Shown: piece by piece, positions 6,188-12,112 of the stretch | How positions within the stretch are numbered: position 1 is the first letter of the stretch | Layout: each line of letters starts with the position of its first letter | Virus record (IMG/VR): IMGVR_UViG_3300007345_000284 | Location: 1 to 23,645 of that record | DNA length: 23,645 bases | Direction: 5' to 3' (one strand) | Source: a virus | The notes under the pieces: generated by a model | The model's input: only the letters and a program-made list of their open reading frames with translations | Told to the model about the DNA's origin: nothing | Database searches by the model: none | Position numbers and translations under genes: made by a program

Positions 6188-6588
6188 ATGACAACGACCT
6201 GGACCTGGACATTTACGCGATCCTCGAACACTACGGCTGGACGCTCCCCGCTCCCCGAGGACCGTGGGTCAACGTCCGCTGCGGTGAACATGATGATGCT
6301 CATGCGTCGGCCACGATTAGTGCTGATGCGGGGGCAGTCATCTGCCACGCCTGCGGTTTCAAAGGCAGCGCACTCTCCATCGTCATGCGAAAGGAAGGTT
6401 TAAACGCACGTGATGCTTACAGCCACGCAGCGCGACTCTCTGGAAGAGACGACGCTGACCTACGCTTCTCATCTGCCACAAGCCCTCGCCTATCTGGACA
6501 GTCGGGGAATCTCAGAGCGGACCGCCCGTACGTACCGCCTCGGCTACGTGCCTCCGAATCACAGTCTCCCCGGCGACGAACAGTATGA
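6184..6588 (+). CDS. DNA primase, zinc-binding half
   Basis: The GTG at 6184 overlaps the upstream stop as GTGA. The N-terminal 80 residues carry the CHC2-type zinc motif C33-x2-H36 ... C54-x2-C57 ('RCGEHDD', 'CHACGFKGSA'), used by DnaG-type primases to recognise template. The remaining 50 residues (low-complexity Arg/Ser/Pro) lie in the region where the Toprim gene is read in another frame and are probably not structured. The primase is thus encoded by two overlapping genes, as in L5-type phages. Either the two subunits assemble, or a +1 frameshift joins them. Confidence 0.8.
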   Translation: MNDNDLDLDIYAILEHYGWTLPAPRGPWVNVRCGEHDDAHASATISADAGAVICHACGFKGSALSIVMRKEGLNARDAYSHAARLSGRDDADLRFSSATSPRLSGQSGNLRADRPYVPPRLRASESQSPRRRTV

Positions 6589-7033
6589 GGGACGCATGGC
6601 TATCCCCTTCATCACGACTGGTGGTGTGGTTTGTGTGAGATACCGCAGCATCGACCACAGCGAACCGAAGTATCTGACTCGCGCCGGGGACGAGTCCACT
6701 CTGTTCTCCGTCACCTCGCTACTGGATGACACGGACACCATGGTCATCACCGAAGGTGAGATTGACGCTATGACCTTGAACCAGATGGGTATTAGTGCGG
6801 TCGGGGTCAGTGGTGCGAAGGCGTGGAAGCGGCATTACAGGCTCTTGTTTGAGGACTACGAACGAGTCATCGTCGCCTGTGACGGCGACGCAGCGGGGAG
6901 AGATTTCGGTCGGCAAGTGACCGACCAGATACAGGGAGCAACTGCAATCTCCATGCCTGATGGTGAGGACGTCAACAGCGTTTACACCACGCACGGTGAG
7001 GAAAGCGTACGAGCAATGTTGAGGTTGATATGA
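6410..7033 (+). CDS. DNA primase, Toprim catalytic half
   Basis: 207 aa starting GTG-ATG at 6410/6413; AAGGAAGG at 6391-6398 is the probable ribosome site. 'YLDSRGISERTARTYRLGYV' (28-47) is the DnaG-type pre-Toprim segment. The Toprim motifs are E115-G-E117 (VITEGEIDA) and D158-G-D160 (ACDGDAAGR), which bind catalytic metal. It would synthesise RNA primers with the zinc-domain protein encoded just upstream. A GTTTAAAC repeat (6398-6405) lies between ribosome site and start and supplies an in-frame TAA that prevents N-terminal extension. The stop TGA (7031-7033) directly abuts the ATG of the next small gene. Confidence 0.88.
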   Translation: MMLTATQRDSLEETTLTYASHLPQALAYLDSRGISERTARTYRLGYVPPNHSLPGDEQYEGRMAIPFITTGGVVCVRYRSIDHSEPKYLTRAGDESTLFSVTSLLDDTDTMVITEGEIDAMTLNQMGISAVGVSGAKAWKRHYRLLFEDYERVIVACDGDAAGRDFGRQVTDQIQGATAISMPDGEDVNSVYTTHGEESVRAMLRLI

Positions 7034-7153
7034 ATGGACAAGGCGGAAGCACAAGCAATGTGCGAGTTGTTACACCGGATCGGATTCACAGTCCTGAGCG
7101 TGGACCTGGACAGGGAGACGCTGACTATCCGACCGCTCCCGACGAAAACATGA
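7034..7153 (+). CDS. Hypothetical protein, 39 aa
   Basis: ATG at 7034 follows the primase stop with no gap, and the TGA stop (7151-7153) overlaps the next ATG as ATGA. That is the standard linkage in this operon and is why I prefer this frame to a longer one crossing the same DNA. The product ('MDKAEAQAMCELLHRIGF', 'TVLSVDLDRETLTI') reads as one helix followed by two strands, with no motif I know. It is probably a small replication-operon accessory protein; function unknown. Confidence 0.65.
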   Translation: MDKAEAQAMCELLHRIGFTVLSVDLDRETLTIRPLPTKT

Positions 7154-7374
7154 CGAGCCAGGAACTGGCCGCCTTCCAACAGAAGTTCAGTGAATGGTCA
7201 CGGCAACGCATACTGACCGACGGCTTACGTCAGTACGACCGTGGTGATCGCCAAGCGTTTGAGGACCTGGACTTCCCCACCCTCATCACGTACGCACAGG
7301 AAGAACTGGCAGACATTGTGAACTACGCAGCGATGTTGTCGATCAAACTACAACGATTGAAAGAGTCAGTATGA
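7150..7374 (+). CDS. Small helical protein, MazG-like C-terminal signature
   Basis: 74 aa, starting at the ATG that overlaps the previous stop. It is almost entirely helical. The segment 'TYAQEELADIVNYAAMLSIK' resembles the acidic helix of MazG-type nucleotide pyrophosphohydrolases (EExxD pattern: E-E-L-A-D), which binds magnesium. It is shorter than usual for MazG (about 90-110 aa) and only one metal-binding helix is evident, so enzymatic activity is uncertain. MazG-like proteins in phages are thought to affect nucleotide or alarmone pools. It is coupled to the phosphoesterase gene by an ATGA overlap. Confidence 0.6.
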   Translation: MTSQELAAFQQKFSEWSRQRILTDGLRQYDRGDRQAFEDLDFPTLITYAQEELADIVNYAAMLSIKLQRLKESV

Positions 7375-8114
7375 GTGACGACCTGATCTTTGTAATACCC
7401 GATCTTCAAATACCCCTGCAATCGAAGGGATTTTGCGATGCCATGGCGCAGTGCATTGACGATAATCATGGGCGCATCAGCAGAGTTATCACTATCGGTG
7501 ACGAGTTGGACTTTACGAGCATTGGACGATGGAGTGACGGCACTCCTGCGGCGTACACGAAAGCACTAGGGAAGGAACGTGACGAGTGGGTTCAGGTCGC
7601 CAAAGACCTGCAAGTCACGGACACTATCCGGTCCAACCACACTGACAGGCTCTACAACAGCGTCATGCGGAAAGTCCCTGGATTGCTGGGCGTACCGGAG
7701 ATGGAACTGCCGAACTTCATGCGCCTACCGGACCTCGGTATCACCTTCCACCCGAAGGGGTTGCGTTTAAAGGACTTCATTTTTTTGCACGGTGATGAGG
7801 CAGGCACCAGCCAGATAGCAGGGACCACGGCGAAGAACCTTGTCAATAAGACTGGTTTAAACGTGGTGTGTGGTCACACTCATCGGGCGGGGATCGTTCC
7901 TTACACGACGTCGATCAACGGCAAGGTCACTCGGACTTTGTTCGGTATCGAAACCGGTCACTGCATGGACGTGAGCAAGGCTTCCTACGTTAAGACACAC
8001 AACTGGCAGCAAGCCTGGACTGTGCTGTATCCCACGGGTTCGACGTTTACACCAGCCCTCATGCCCGTCGTAAAGAACGGCTTTACGTTTGAGGGCACTC
8101 GTTATGAGTGGTGA
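7371..8114 (+). CDS. Calcineurin-like metallophosphoesterase
   Basis: 247 aa with metallophosphoesterase motifs in order: D11 (IPDLQIP), G43-D44-E-L-D47, N89-H90 (RSNHTD), H140 (LHGDE) and G168-H169-T-H171. The first motif is D-x-Q instead of the usual D-x-H, which removes one metal ligand. Expected chemistry is hydrolysis of a phosphomono- or diester; the substrate is unknown. L5-type phages carry a comparable enzyme (gp66 in L5) in the same operon neighbourhood. ATGA overlap links it to the MazG-like gene. It contains one exact GTTTAAAC (7855) and variants at 7765 and 8045. Confidence 0.85.
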   Translation: MSDDLIFVIPDLQIPLQSKGFCDAMAQCIDDNHGRISRVITIGDELDFTSIGRWSDGTPAAYTKALGKERDEWVQVAKDLQVTDTIRSNHTDRLYNSVMRKVPGLLGVPEMELPNFMRLPDLGITFHPKGLRLKDFIFLHGDEAGTSQIAGTTAKNLVNKTGLNVVCGHTHRAGIVPYTTSINGKVTRTLFGIETGHCMDVSKASYVKTHNWQQAWTVLYPTGSTFTPALMPVVKNGFTFEGTRYEW

Positions 8115-8802
8115 ACGCAACGTATCTCTTGTACCAATCGTGGCACGCAACGTGACCAAGGTCGCCAAGCGTGTGGCTCGGTCGCACGAGGGCTACACAT
8201 CGACCGATGACCTGATTCAAGAGGGCTGGCTGTGGGTCCTGGACCATGAGCAAAAGGTGTGGGACAACCTGGATGATGAAGCCATGGCAGACAAGGCATT
8301 CGACCGTTGGATTTACGCACGCTTACGCACACACATGCACCGGCATTGCATTAAGCAGCGCATGTTGCAGGATGGTACGAAGCCTGGTGACTACTACGTT
8401 TACACGTCCGCTGTGATCGAAGCCCTGATCCCCGATGCTTTCGATACGGAACCCATGCCTGGTGGTAGCAGCCATGATGTGAACGTCATGCGTGGCAGGC
8501 GTGCACCGAATGAGGGCAACGAATACATCACCATGGTCGCTGACATTCAGCAGGCTTTGCAGCACTTGGATGATGCTGATTACCAATACATCCAAATGCG
8601 TTACGGCGATGGTGGATTGTCGACCGAAGTAATGGCCGTGCATTACGAGGTAACTCAACGAGCCGTACGGTTCCGTTTAAACAGCATCGTTCGGAAGATG
8701 CAAAAGTTCTTGGACGGAGACAAAAAGAAACAGAGGCGCTACTCCAAGAGCAACGCCTCCGCTATCGCCTCCACCTCTCGCATGGAGGACGGTTCGTTCT
8801 AA
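8104..8802 (+). CDS. Sigma-factor-like DNA-binding protein
   Basis: 232 aa from the ATG at 8104, overlapping the phosphoesterase stop by 11 bp. 'YTSTDDLIQEGWLWVL' (31-46) resembles sigma region 2 (DLxQEG). The C-terminal part, about 155-205 ('ALQHLDDADYQYIQMRYGDG', 'TEVMAVHYEVTQRAVRFRL'), resembles a sigma region 4 helix-turn-helix. It could redirect host RNA polymerase to late promoters, or act as an RNA-polymerase-independent regulator. It is the last gene of the rightward early operon, a fitting place for a switch to late expression. The C-terminal 30 residues are a basic, Ser-rich tail. GTTTAAAC at 8675-8682. Confidence 0.65.
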   Translation: MSGERNVSLVPIVARNVTKVAKRVARSHEGYTSTDDLIQEGWLWVLDHEQKVWDNLDDEAMADKAFDRWIYARLRTHMHRHCIKQRMLQDGTKPGDYYVYTSAVIEALIPDAFDTEPMPGGSSHDVNVMRGRRAPNEGNEYITMVADIQQALQHLDDADYQYIQMRYGDGGLSTEVMAVHYEVTQRAVRFRLNSIVRKMQKFLDGDKKKQRRYSKSNASAIASTSRMEDGSF

Positions 8803-8953
8803 GTGCCCCGTGTGCGCAGGAGCCGGGGCCACGCTCCCAACCACCACATCGCAGGTGAAAGGAGAAAATCCCTGCGTGGGTTGCGACTTTAGAAAGGAAC
8901 CGTCAGTTCCTGGTGAAAGGCAATGCGCCTCACCACTGCGTCCAGTTCCTTAG
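8801..8953 (+). other. Zinc-ribbon reading frame without a standard start
   Basis: Directly after the sigma-like gene, in the +1 frame, the DNA encodes two cysteine pairs (C-P-V-C and C-V-G-C, 27 residues apart) in about 50 codons ending at TAG 8951-8953. No ATG, GTG or TTG lies upstream of the first cysteine pair in this frame. The frame could be reached by a +1 shift at the sigma gene's TTC-TAA stop, or through a non-standard start. It overlaps the 3' end of the convergent gene by about 65 bp. It may be accidental. Confidence 0.3.
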
Positions 8954-9239
8954 CCTTAAGACCAGGTGTCGAACCGTCAGGCTTGCCTGGTCCGGTGACG
9001 ATGACGTCACCCACAATCGGGTGTCCACTGCGGCCTAAGCCCCACGCAATCTCGTTGATGGGTAGGCCCTTGGGGATTCCTTCATCATCGACCCACATCA
9101 GCAAGTCATCTTGAATGCGAACGACGTTGCACATGGATGCGACTTCATCCCGTAGCCGACGTGCTTGAGCCTTCTCGTCACGGGGCCAGTTGTGCACCGA
9201 CCACGTTCCGTCCGTCTTAATCTTGACGTACTTGAGCAT
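8889..9239 (-). CDS. DUF3846-like protein, 116 aa
   Basis: The pattern 'DDLLMWVDDEGIPKGLPIN' then 'GHPIVGDVIVTGPG' resembles the DUF3846 family of small proteins from actinobacteria and their phages. The function of that family is unknown to me. It is the last gene of the leftward operon and meets the rightward early operon tail to tail. AAAGGAA upstream and a one-base stop/start overlap (TGATG) with the preceding gene fix the start. A 6-bp hairpin AGGAAC/GTTCCT over the stop codon, followed by TTTCT, may terminate the leftward transcript. Confidence 0.75.
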   Translation of the reverse strand: MLKYVKIKTDGTWSVHNWPRDEKAQARRLRDEVASMCNVVRIQDDLLMWVDDEGIPKGLPINEIAWGLGRSGHPIVGDVIVTGPGKPDGSTPGLKAKELDAVVRRIAFHQELTVPF

Positions 9240-9415
9240 CAGTCATTTCCTTTCTGTTCGTCGAAGAACAGGCCACTCTCTGAGTACGGCTTGAGTAGGG
9301 CGCTCCCCTTCTCTCGCTTGCCTGAACCTGCATGGATGTATTCCTTGCCCCTCTTTGCTGCCCTGCGTTGAGCACGGTTCAAGGGAGGCTGCTTAACGAT
9401 CTTGTAGCGACTCAC
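9239..9415 (-). CDS. Small basic protein, 58 aa
   Basis: Starts with GTG at 9415 overlapping the preceding stop (GTGA) and ends overlapping the next ATG by one base. The protein is rich in Lys/Arg in its first two thirds ('LNRAQRRAAKRGKEY', 'SGKREKGS') and ends in an acidic tail. It is likely disordered and may bind nucleic acid or the ribosome. I do not recognise it. The tight coupling on both sides argues that it is real despite its length. Confidence 0.65.
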   Translation of the reverse strand: MSRYKIVKQPPLNRAQRRAAKRGKEYIHAGSGKREKGSALLKPYSESGLFFDEQKGND

Positions 9416-9555
9416 TTGTCCTCCTTGTCATGGCACTTGCACTTGCAAATGAGATACCCTGCGTTGCGCCCGTAGCAACGGTCATGGTCCGGCTCTTGAC
9501 CTACCCACTTCTTGCAGTACGCCGATACAAGTTCGTGCCGCTTCCAGTTCTGCAT
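9412..9555 (-). CDS. Small cysteine-rich protein, 47 aa
   Basis: ATG at 9555, stop overlapping the next gene's GTG. Four cysteines in two clusters (C14 and C27, then C37 and C39 with C41 and H42) could bind a metal ion. The ATG is immediately preceded by a 14-bp repeat (9556-9569) containing an extended -10 (TGaTAGGCT). No Shine-Dalgarno is evident, so a leaderless mRNA is possible. A second 14-bp repeat in the opposite orientation lies inside the gene at 9453-9466. Function unknown. Confidence 0.6.
   Translation of the reverse strand: MQNWKRHELVSAYCKKWVGQEPDHDRCYGRNAGYLICKCKCHDKEDK
9453..9466 (+). promoter_or_regulatory. 14-bp repeat inside the 47-aa gene
   Basis: Reads GATACCCTGCGTTG on the + strand, one mismatch to consensus, facing the leftward transcription of the host gene. 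Candidate stoperator. Confidence 0.55.
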
Positions 9556-9569
9556 GAATGCAGCCTATC
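9556..9569 (-). promoter_or_regulatory. 14-bp repeat at the start of the 47-aa gene
   Basis: Reads GATAGGCTGCATTC on the - strand. It overlaps the stop codon of the preceding gene and ends exactly at the next ATG. With the upstream GTG it forms an extended -10 (TGaTAGGCT), so it may be promoter and operator at once. Confidence 0.5.
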
Positions 9570-9975
9570 ACACTTGCCTGTCATCACCTTGCACCGGGTC
9601 CCATTCAATGTCGCCGCACGTGACGAACTCGCACGACGCAATGTCACCCTGTTCCCCTTCCTTGATGACCACGTACTCGTCGCTCAAGCACTGCGGACAG
9701 GTCAGGTTTAAACGCACTGGCTCGTATGCTCGTTCGATAAGTTCTTCCGCTGTCGGCTGGTTGTTGGCGGTGTCATCTACGGGAGTCGGCAGTCGCAGTA
9801 GCGACCCGCACGATGGGCACATCCCGTCTGTCAGGTACAGACCAGGGAGCCTTGTGTCGGGATCGAACACGACGCACGCATAGAACATCGTGTTCCCGCA
9901 CAAGCACTCATGGGTTGGTCCTGCCCACCGATGATCGTCAACAATCTTGCCCATTGAGAATGGGTGATCTAGCAC
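9568..9975 (-). CDS. Zinc-binding protein with three cysteine knuckles
   Basis: 135 aa if started at GTG 9975, which overlaps the upstream TAG and has GGGGGAC at suitable distance; ATG 9954 is an alternative. It carries 'CLCGNTMFYAC', 'CPSCGS' and 'CPQC', plus two later cysteines, enough for two zinc ribbons. The layout suggests two duplicated ribbons with an acidic linker ('TPVDDTANNQPTAEELIE'). Such multi-ribbon phage proteins often contact nucleic acid or RNA polymerase, but no specific role is evident. A GTTTAAAC repeat lies at 9706-9713. Confidence 0.7.
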   Translation of the reverse strand: MLDHPFSMGKIVDDHRWAGPTHECLCGNTMFYACVVFDPDTRLPGLYLTDGMCPSCGSLLRLPTPVDDTANNQPTAEELIERAYEPVRLNLTCPQCLSDEYVVIKEGEQGDIASCEFVTCGDIEWDPVQGDDRQV

Positions 9976-10445
9976 GTCCAACGTCCCCCGTACCAGTGGA
10001 ACTTCCCTGCCCACGGCCGATCGGCATGGTGCCCGTCAAGGGTGCGTCTAAACGCACTCGTCTGGAGCCACGGGTCCCACTTGTGCACTGATGTTGCTCG
10101 CAACTCACGCGCAAATGCTCGCTGCTCTTTCATGGATTCGGTAGAAAGATACGTTGCAATGTCACCACTGCGTACCATCCAATAGGTCGCTCCATTGGCC
10201 AATGGCTGGTTCATTTGGTATGCACCCAGGTACTTCCGTGTTGGATTGCGGGACCACCAGTGGCTGTTGCTCTCACGCATACGCACGCAATGCTCATACT
10301 GCACGTAGTAGTGCGGCAGCGGGTAGCCACTCGGGTCGGTTGAGGACTTATGGTTTGCACTGGCTTCGGGTGCCATGAACATGGACGCACCCAAGATTAC
10401 GGGGAGCACTACGGCTGCTACTCGGTCAGACCTACGTTTAAACAT
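9969..10445 (-). CDS. Exported lysozyme/transglycosylase-like protein
   Basis: 158 aa. The N-terminus has basic residues followed by a hydrophobic stretch and a signal-peptidase-like end ('AAVVLPVILGASMFM', then 'APEASA'). The mature part has 'CVRMRESNSHWW' and 'YLGAYQMNQ', recalling the Glu-containing catalytic helix and glycine-rich strand of actinobacterial transglycosylase/Rpf-like domains. It probably acts on host peptidoglycan outside the membrane. The second ATG (10445) is preferred because GAGGAAGG lies about 8 bp upstream, versus 2 bp for the first at 10451. A GTTTAAAC repeat overlaps this start codon. A perfect 14-bp repeat lies inside at 10148-10161. Confidence 0.65.
   Translation of the reverse strand: MFKRRSDRVAAVVLPVILGASMFMAPEASANHKSSTDPSGYPLPHYYVQYEHCVRMRESNSHWWSRNPTRKYLGAYQMNQPLANGATYWMVRSGDIATYLSTESMKEQRAFARELRATSVHKWDPWLQTSAFRRTLDGHHADRPWAGKFHWYGGRWTC
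10148..10161 (+). promoter_or_regulatory. Perfect 14-bp repeat copy
   Basis: GATACGTTGCAATG on the + strand, within the lysozyme-like gene and opposing its transcription. No intergenic promoter is nearby, so if functional it acts as a roadblock rather than as a promoter operator. Confidence 0.6.
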
Positions 10446-10740
10446 CGGCATTACCTTCCTCGTCGTGCTTGTTTATTTGCAGGATCAGGGCGTTTGCGTT
10501 CTTGCTGGCTGCAAAGACCACGCCCTTGTCGATTGCTTTCTTGGCTGCGTTCTTGGTAATGAATGGGCCGTGCAGGTGGACGCATACACCTGGGTCAACG
10601 ACCAGCACGTACCAGTCGGTCCTCTCGGCACGAAGTCGATCTACTGTTCGTAAGACGTCAACCGCCAGGTCGTTGGCACTAGGCGCGGGACTGTCCAGGA
10701 TCGTGGCTATGGCGTCACGTTCTTTCGGCCGGATAGCCAT
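10438..10740 (-). CDS. Hypothetical protein, 100 aa
   Basis: ATG 10740 overlaps the WhiB-like gene's TAA by one base, and its 3' end overlaps the next gene by a few bases. The N-terminal half is helical ('IRPKERDAIATILDS', 'AVDVLRTVDRLRAER'). The C-terminal half reads as a small alpha/beta unit ('DWYVLVVDPGVCVHLHGPFI', then 'KNAAKKAIDKG') similar in style to small phage proteins that pair 'GPFATK' with a helix. Function unknown; coupling to the WhiB gene suggests a joint regulatory role. Confidence 0.7.
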   Translation of the reverse strand: MAIRPKERDAIATILDSPAPSANDLAVDVLRTVDRLRAERTDWYVLVVDPGVCVHLHGPFITKNAAKKAIDKGVVFAASKNANALILQINKHDEEGNADV

Positions 10741-11375
10741 TAACTGACCTCGTTAAGTTTCTTGGTGGCGAGCCGTGCTTTCGCACGCTGCTGTTCTTTC
10801 GCCTCGGGGGATTCAAACCGGGCGTAGTAGCACTGCGAACAGTTGATGCTGTAAACGTGGCGGTACGGGTCATCTACTGGCTGTGCGACTCGCACAAAGT
10901 CGTAGTCCGGCTTGAGGTCGTGACCGTTCTTGCACTTCTTAGGTGACTGGTGACGCCAGTCCTCGTTTAAACCAAACCAGTGGGTGTTCGTAGGTTCGAC
11001 GACGCTGACCTTGAGTCGTCGTCGTATGTCTGCTCTTTCCTCCGCTGTTGTGCCTGCCCAGAAACCGAACTCTTCTTGGTGCACTGACCAGTTGAGGCAC
11101 TGCTTGAGGATCGGGCACGTGCTACACATCCCCTGCATCTCGGCTAGTTGCCTGTTGGTGGGGTACTCGGTGAAGAACAGGTCGTACTCCCCCGCGCACG
11201 CCGCATGTTCGTAGTCGATGGTCGGCATCAACGCTGCAAGGAGCCAGCCGTAGCGTTCGTGTAAACGCCACGACCAGCGCCTCGGCCAGACGCCCAGGTG
11301 ATTGGGTTTCGTTGCTCCCGGTGGTTGCTCAAACGCGATCCGGTCATGTGACTTGCGTCCCAAGGCTGCTCCCAA
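10740..11375 (-). CDS. whiB: WhiB-family regulator fused to a second cysteine module
   Basis: Up to 211 aa. The WhiB domain has the four cluster-binding cysteines C60, C84, C87 and C93 (C-x23-C-x2-C-x5-C) followed by GFWAG, the turn equivalent to the family's GVWGG. WhiB proteins bind 4Fe-4S and act with the primary sigma factor. A C-terminal extension of about 75 residues adds 'KKCKNGHDL' and 'INCSQCYYAR', a C-x2-GH ... C-x2-C unit like those of phage HNH or zinc-ribbon proteins. The start is uncertain: TTG 11375 opens the frame, TTG 11363 has GGGAG upstream, and ATG 11228 would give a minimal WhiB. A 14-bp repeat lies 8 bp upstream of the longest start. Confidence 0.85.
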   Translation of the reverse strand: MGAALGRKSHDRIAFEQPPGATKPNHLGVWPRRWSWRLHERYGWLLAALMPTIDYEHAACAGEYDLFFTEYPTNRQLAEMQGMCSTCPILKQCLNWSVHQEEFGFWAGTTAEERADIRRRLKVSVVEPTNTHWFGLNEDWRHQSPKKCKNGHDLKPDYDFVRVAQPVDDPYRHVYSINCSQCYYARFESPEAKEQQRAKARLATKKLNEVS

Positions 11376-11383
11376 CTTAGATG

Positions 11384-11397
11384 GATACGTTGCAATC
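11384..11397 (+). promoter_or_regulatory. 14-bp repeat between GGCT-like and WhiB genes
   Basis: Perfect consensus match GATACGTTGCAATC on the + strand, in the 26-bp gap between the stop of the cyclotransferase-like gene and the WhiB-like start. It faces leftward transcription. Candidate stoperator. Confidence 0.65.
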
Positions 11398-11401
11398 AGA
11401 T

Positions 11402-11833
11402 CTAACGACCGAACTTGGTCCAGTCGCCATGGCTAATGGACAGGAATCCAACCTGCGGATCGGGGAACACAAACGCAAGCGCGTCGATGCTCGCAATCTC
11501 CGGTGCCAGGTCGTCCAACTGGACGCTCACCCACTCGGTCACGTACCCGGCACGCTCTTCCATGCCACGCACCTGCGCGAGCACCTGGGGGTCACTGATC
11601 CAGGCCACCTCACCCACGACACTCTTCTGCCAACTGTCCTGGGAGCGCACCATCCATGGATACGCTGCATTGAGGTCGTTTACACGCAACTCATACTGCG
11701 CGACAGAAGGATCGGTCTGCGCTGGCACCAGGTCGATGCCGTCCAGGAAGTGCGGGTTCAACGGCTCCCCCGTACGCAACGTGCCGTACACAAACAACGG
11801 CACCGGTCGATTCCTACTCGGTGTGATTCTCAC
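11402..11833 (-). CDS. Gamma-glutamylcyclotransferase-like (AIG2/GGCT fold) protein
   Basis: 143 aa beginning with GTG, preceded by GAAAGGGG. 'LFVYGTLRTGE' (13-23) is the diagnostic P-loop-like glycine motif of the GGCT/AIG2 fold. 'MEERAGY' (91-97) holds the acidic residue expected for catalysis, and 'VVGEVAWIS' (72-80) is the conserved central strand. Family members cleave gamma-glutamyl amides to give 5-oxoproline; BtrG does this in butirosin synthesis. In the same operon are an amidoligase and a class II glutamine amidotransferase, which suggests it removes or tailors a gamma-glutamyl group. Overlaps the upstream gene by 20 bp. Confidence 0.82.
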   Translation of the reverse strand: MRITPSRNRPVPLFVYGTLRTGEPLNPHFLDGIDLVPAQTDPSVAQYELRVNDLNAAYPWMVRSQDSWQKSVVGEVAWISDPQVLAQVRGMEERAGYVTEWVSVQLDDLAPEIASIDALAFVFPDPQVGFLSISHGDWTKFGR

Positions 11834-12077
11834 TGCTACCCCTTTCTACGTCGGCTATTCCTAGGTCGTGCATGGCGGTCACGAATGCGTCGTCGTCCAT
11901 CCATTCGTGGATCGACAGAGGATCGCTACCGTCTACCAGGTGGTACCGCCATGCGATCGCACGCTTCACGTCAGCGCGTGCATCCTTGGTCCACTGAGCC
12001 TTGGCCAGCAGGCGAAGCACGTGGGACGCATCACGCCCCACGTACTCGCTGCCACTGGCAAACGTCAGTCGAATCAT
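11814..12077 (-). CDS. Hypothetical protein, 87 aa
   Basis: The ATG at 12077 lies one base after a 14-bp repeat that forms a TGgTACCCT extended -10 (12079-12092); no ribosome site is seen. The product begins 'MIRLTFASGSEYVGRDASHV', then a helix with 'LLAKAQWTKDARADVKRAIA', and an acidic C-terminal region with 'SIHEWMDDDAFVTAMHDLG'. No family recognised. Its 3' end overlaps the cyclotransferase-like gene, so the two are translated together. Confidence 0.7.
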   Translation of the reverse strand: MIRLTFASGSEYVGRDASHVLRLLAKAQWTKDARADVKRAIAWRYHLVDGSDPLSIHEWMDDDAFVTAMHDLGIADVERGSSENHTE

Positions 12078-12078
12078 G

Positions 12079-12092
12079 GATAGCAGGGTACC
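12079..12092 (-). promoter_or_regulatory. 14-bp repeat upstream of the 87-aa gene
   Basis: Reads GGTACCCTGCTATC on the - strand, about two mismatches. It ends one base from the ATG and overlaps TGgTACCCT, an extended -10-like element. The arrangement mirrors that at 9556-9569. Confidence 0.45.
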
Positions 12093-12112
12093 ACACCTGC
12101 GCAACAGACTCA

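Noticed and set aside
7030-7149. N-terminal 40 residues of a longer frame leading into the MazG-like gene
   Set aside because: A 39-aa gene in another frame fits exactly between the primase stop and an ATGA-linked start at 7150, and its product looks more protein-like.
7400-7414. ATACCCCTGCAATC as a repeat copy
   Set aside because: Needs a one-base insertion relative to the consensus, unlike all good copies.
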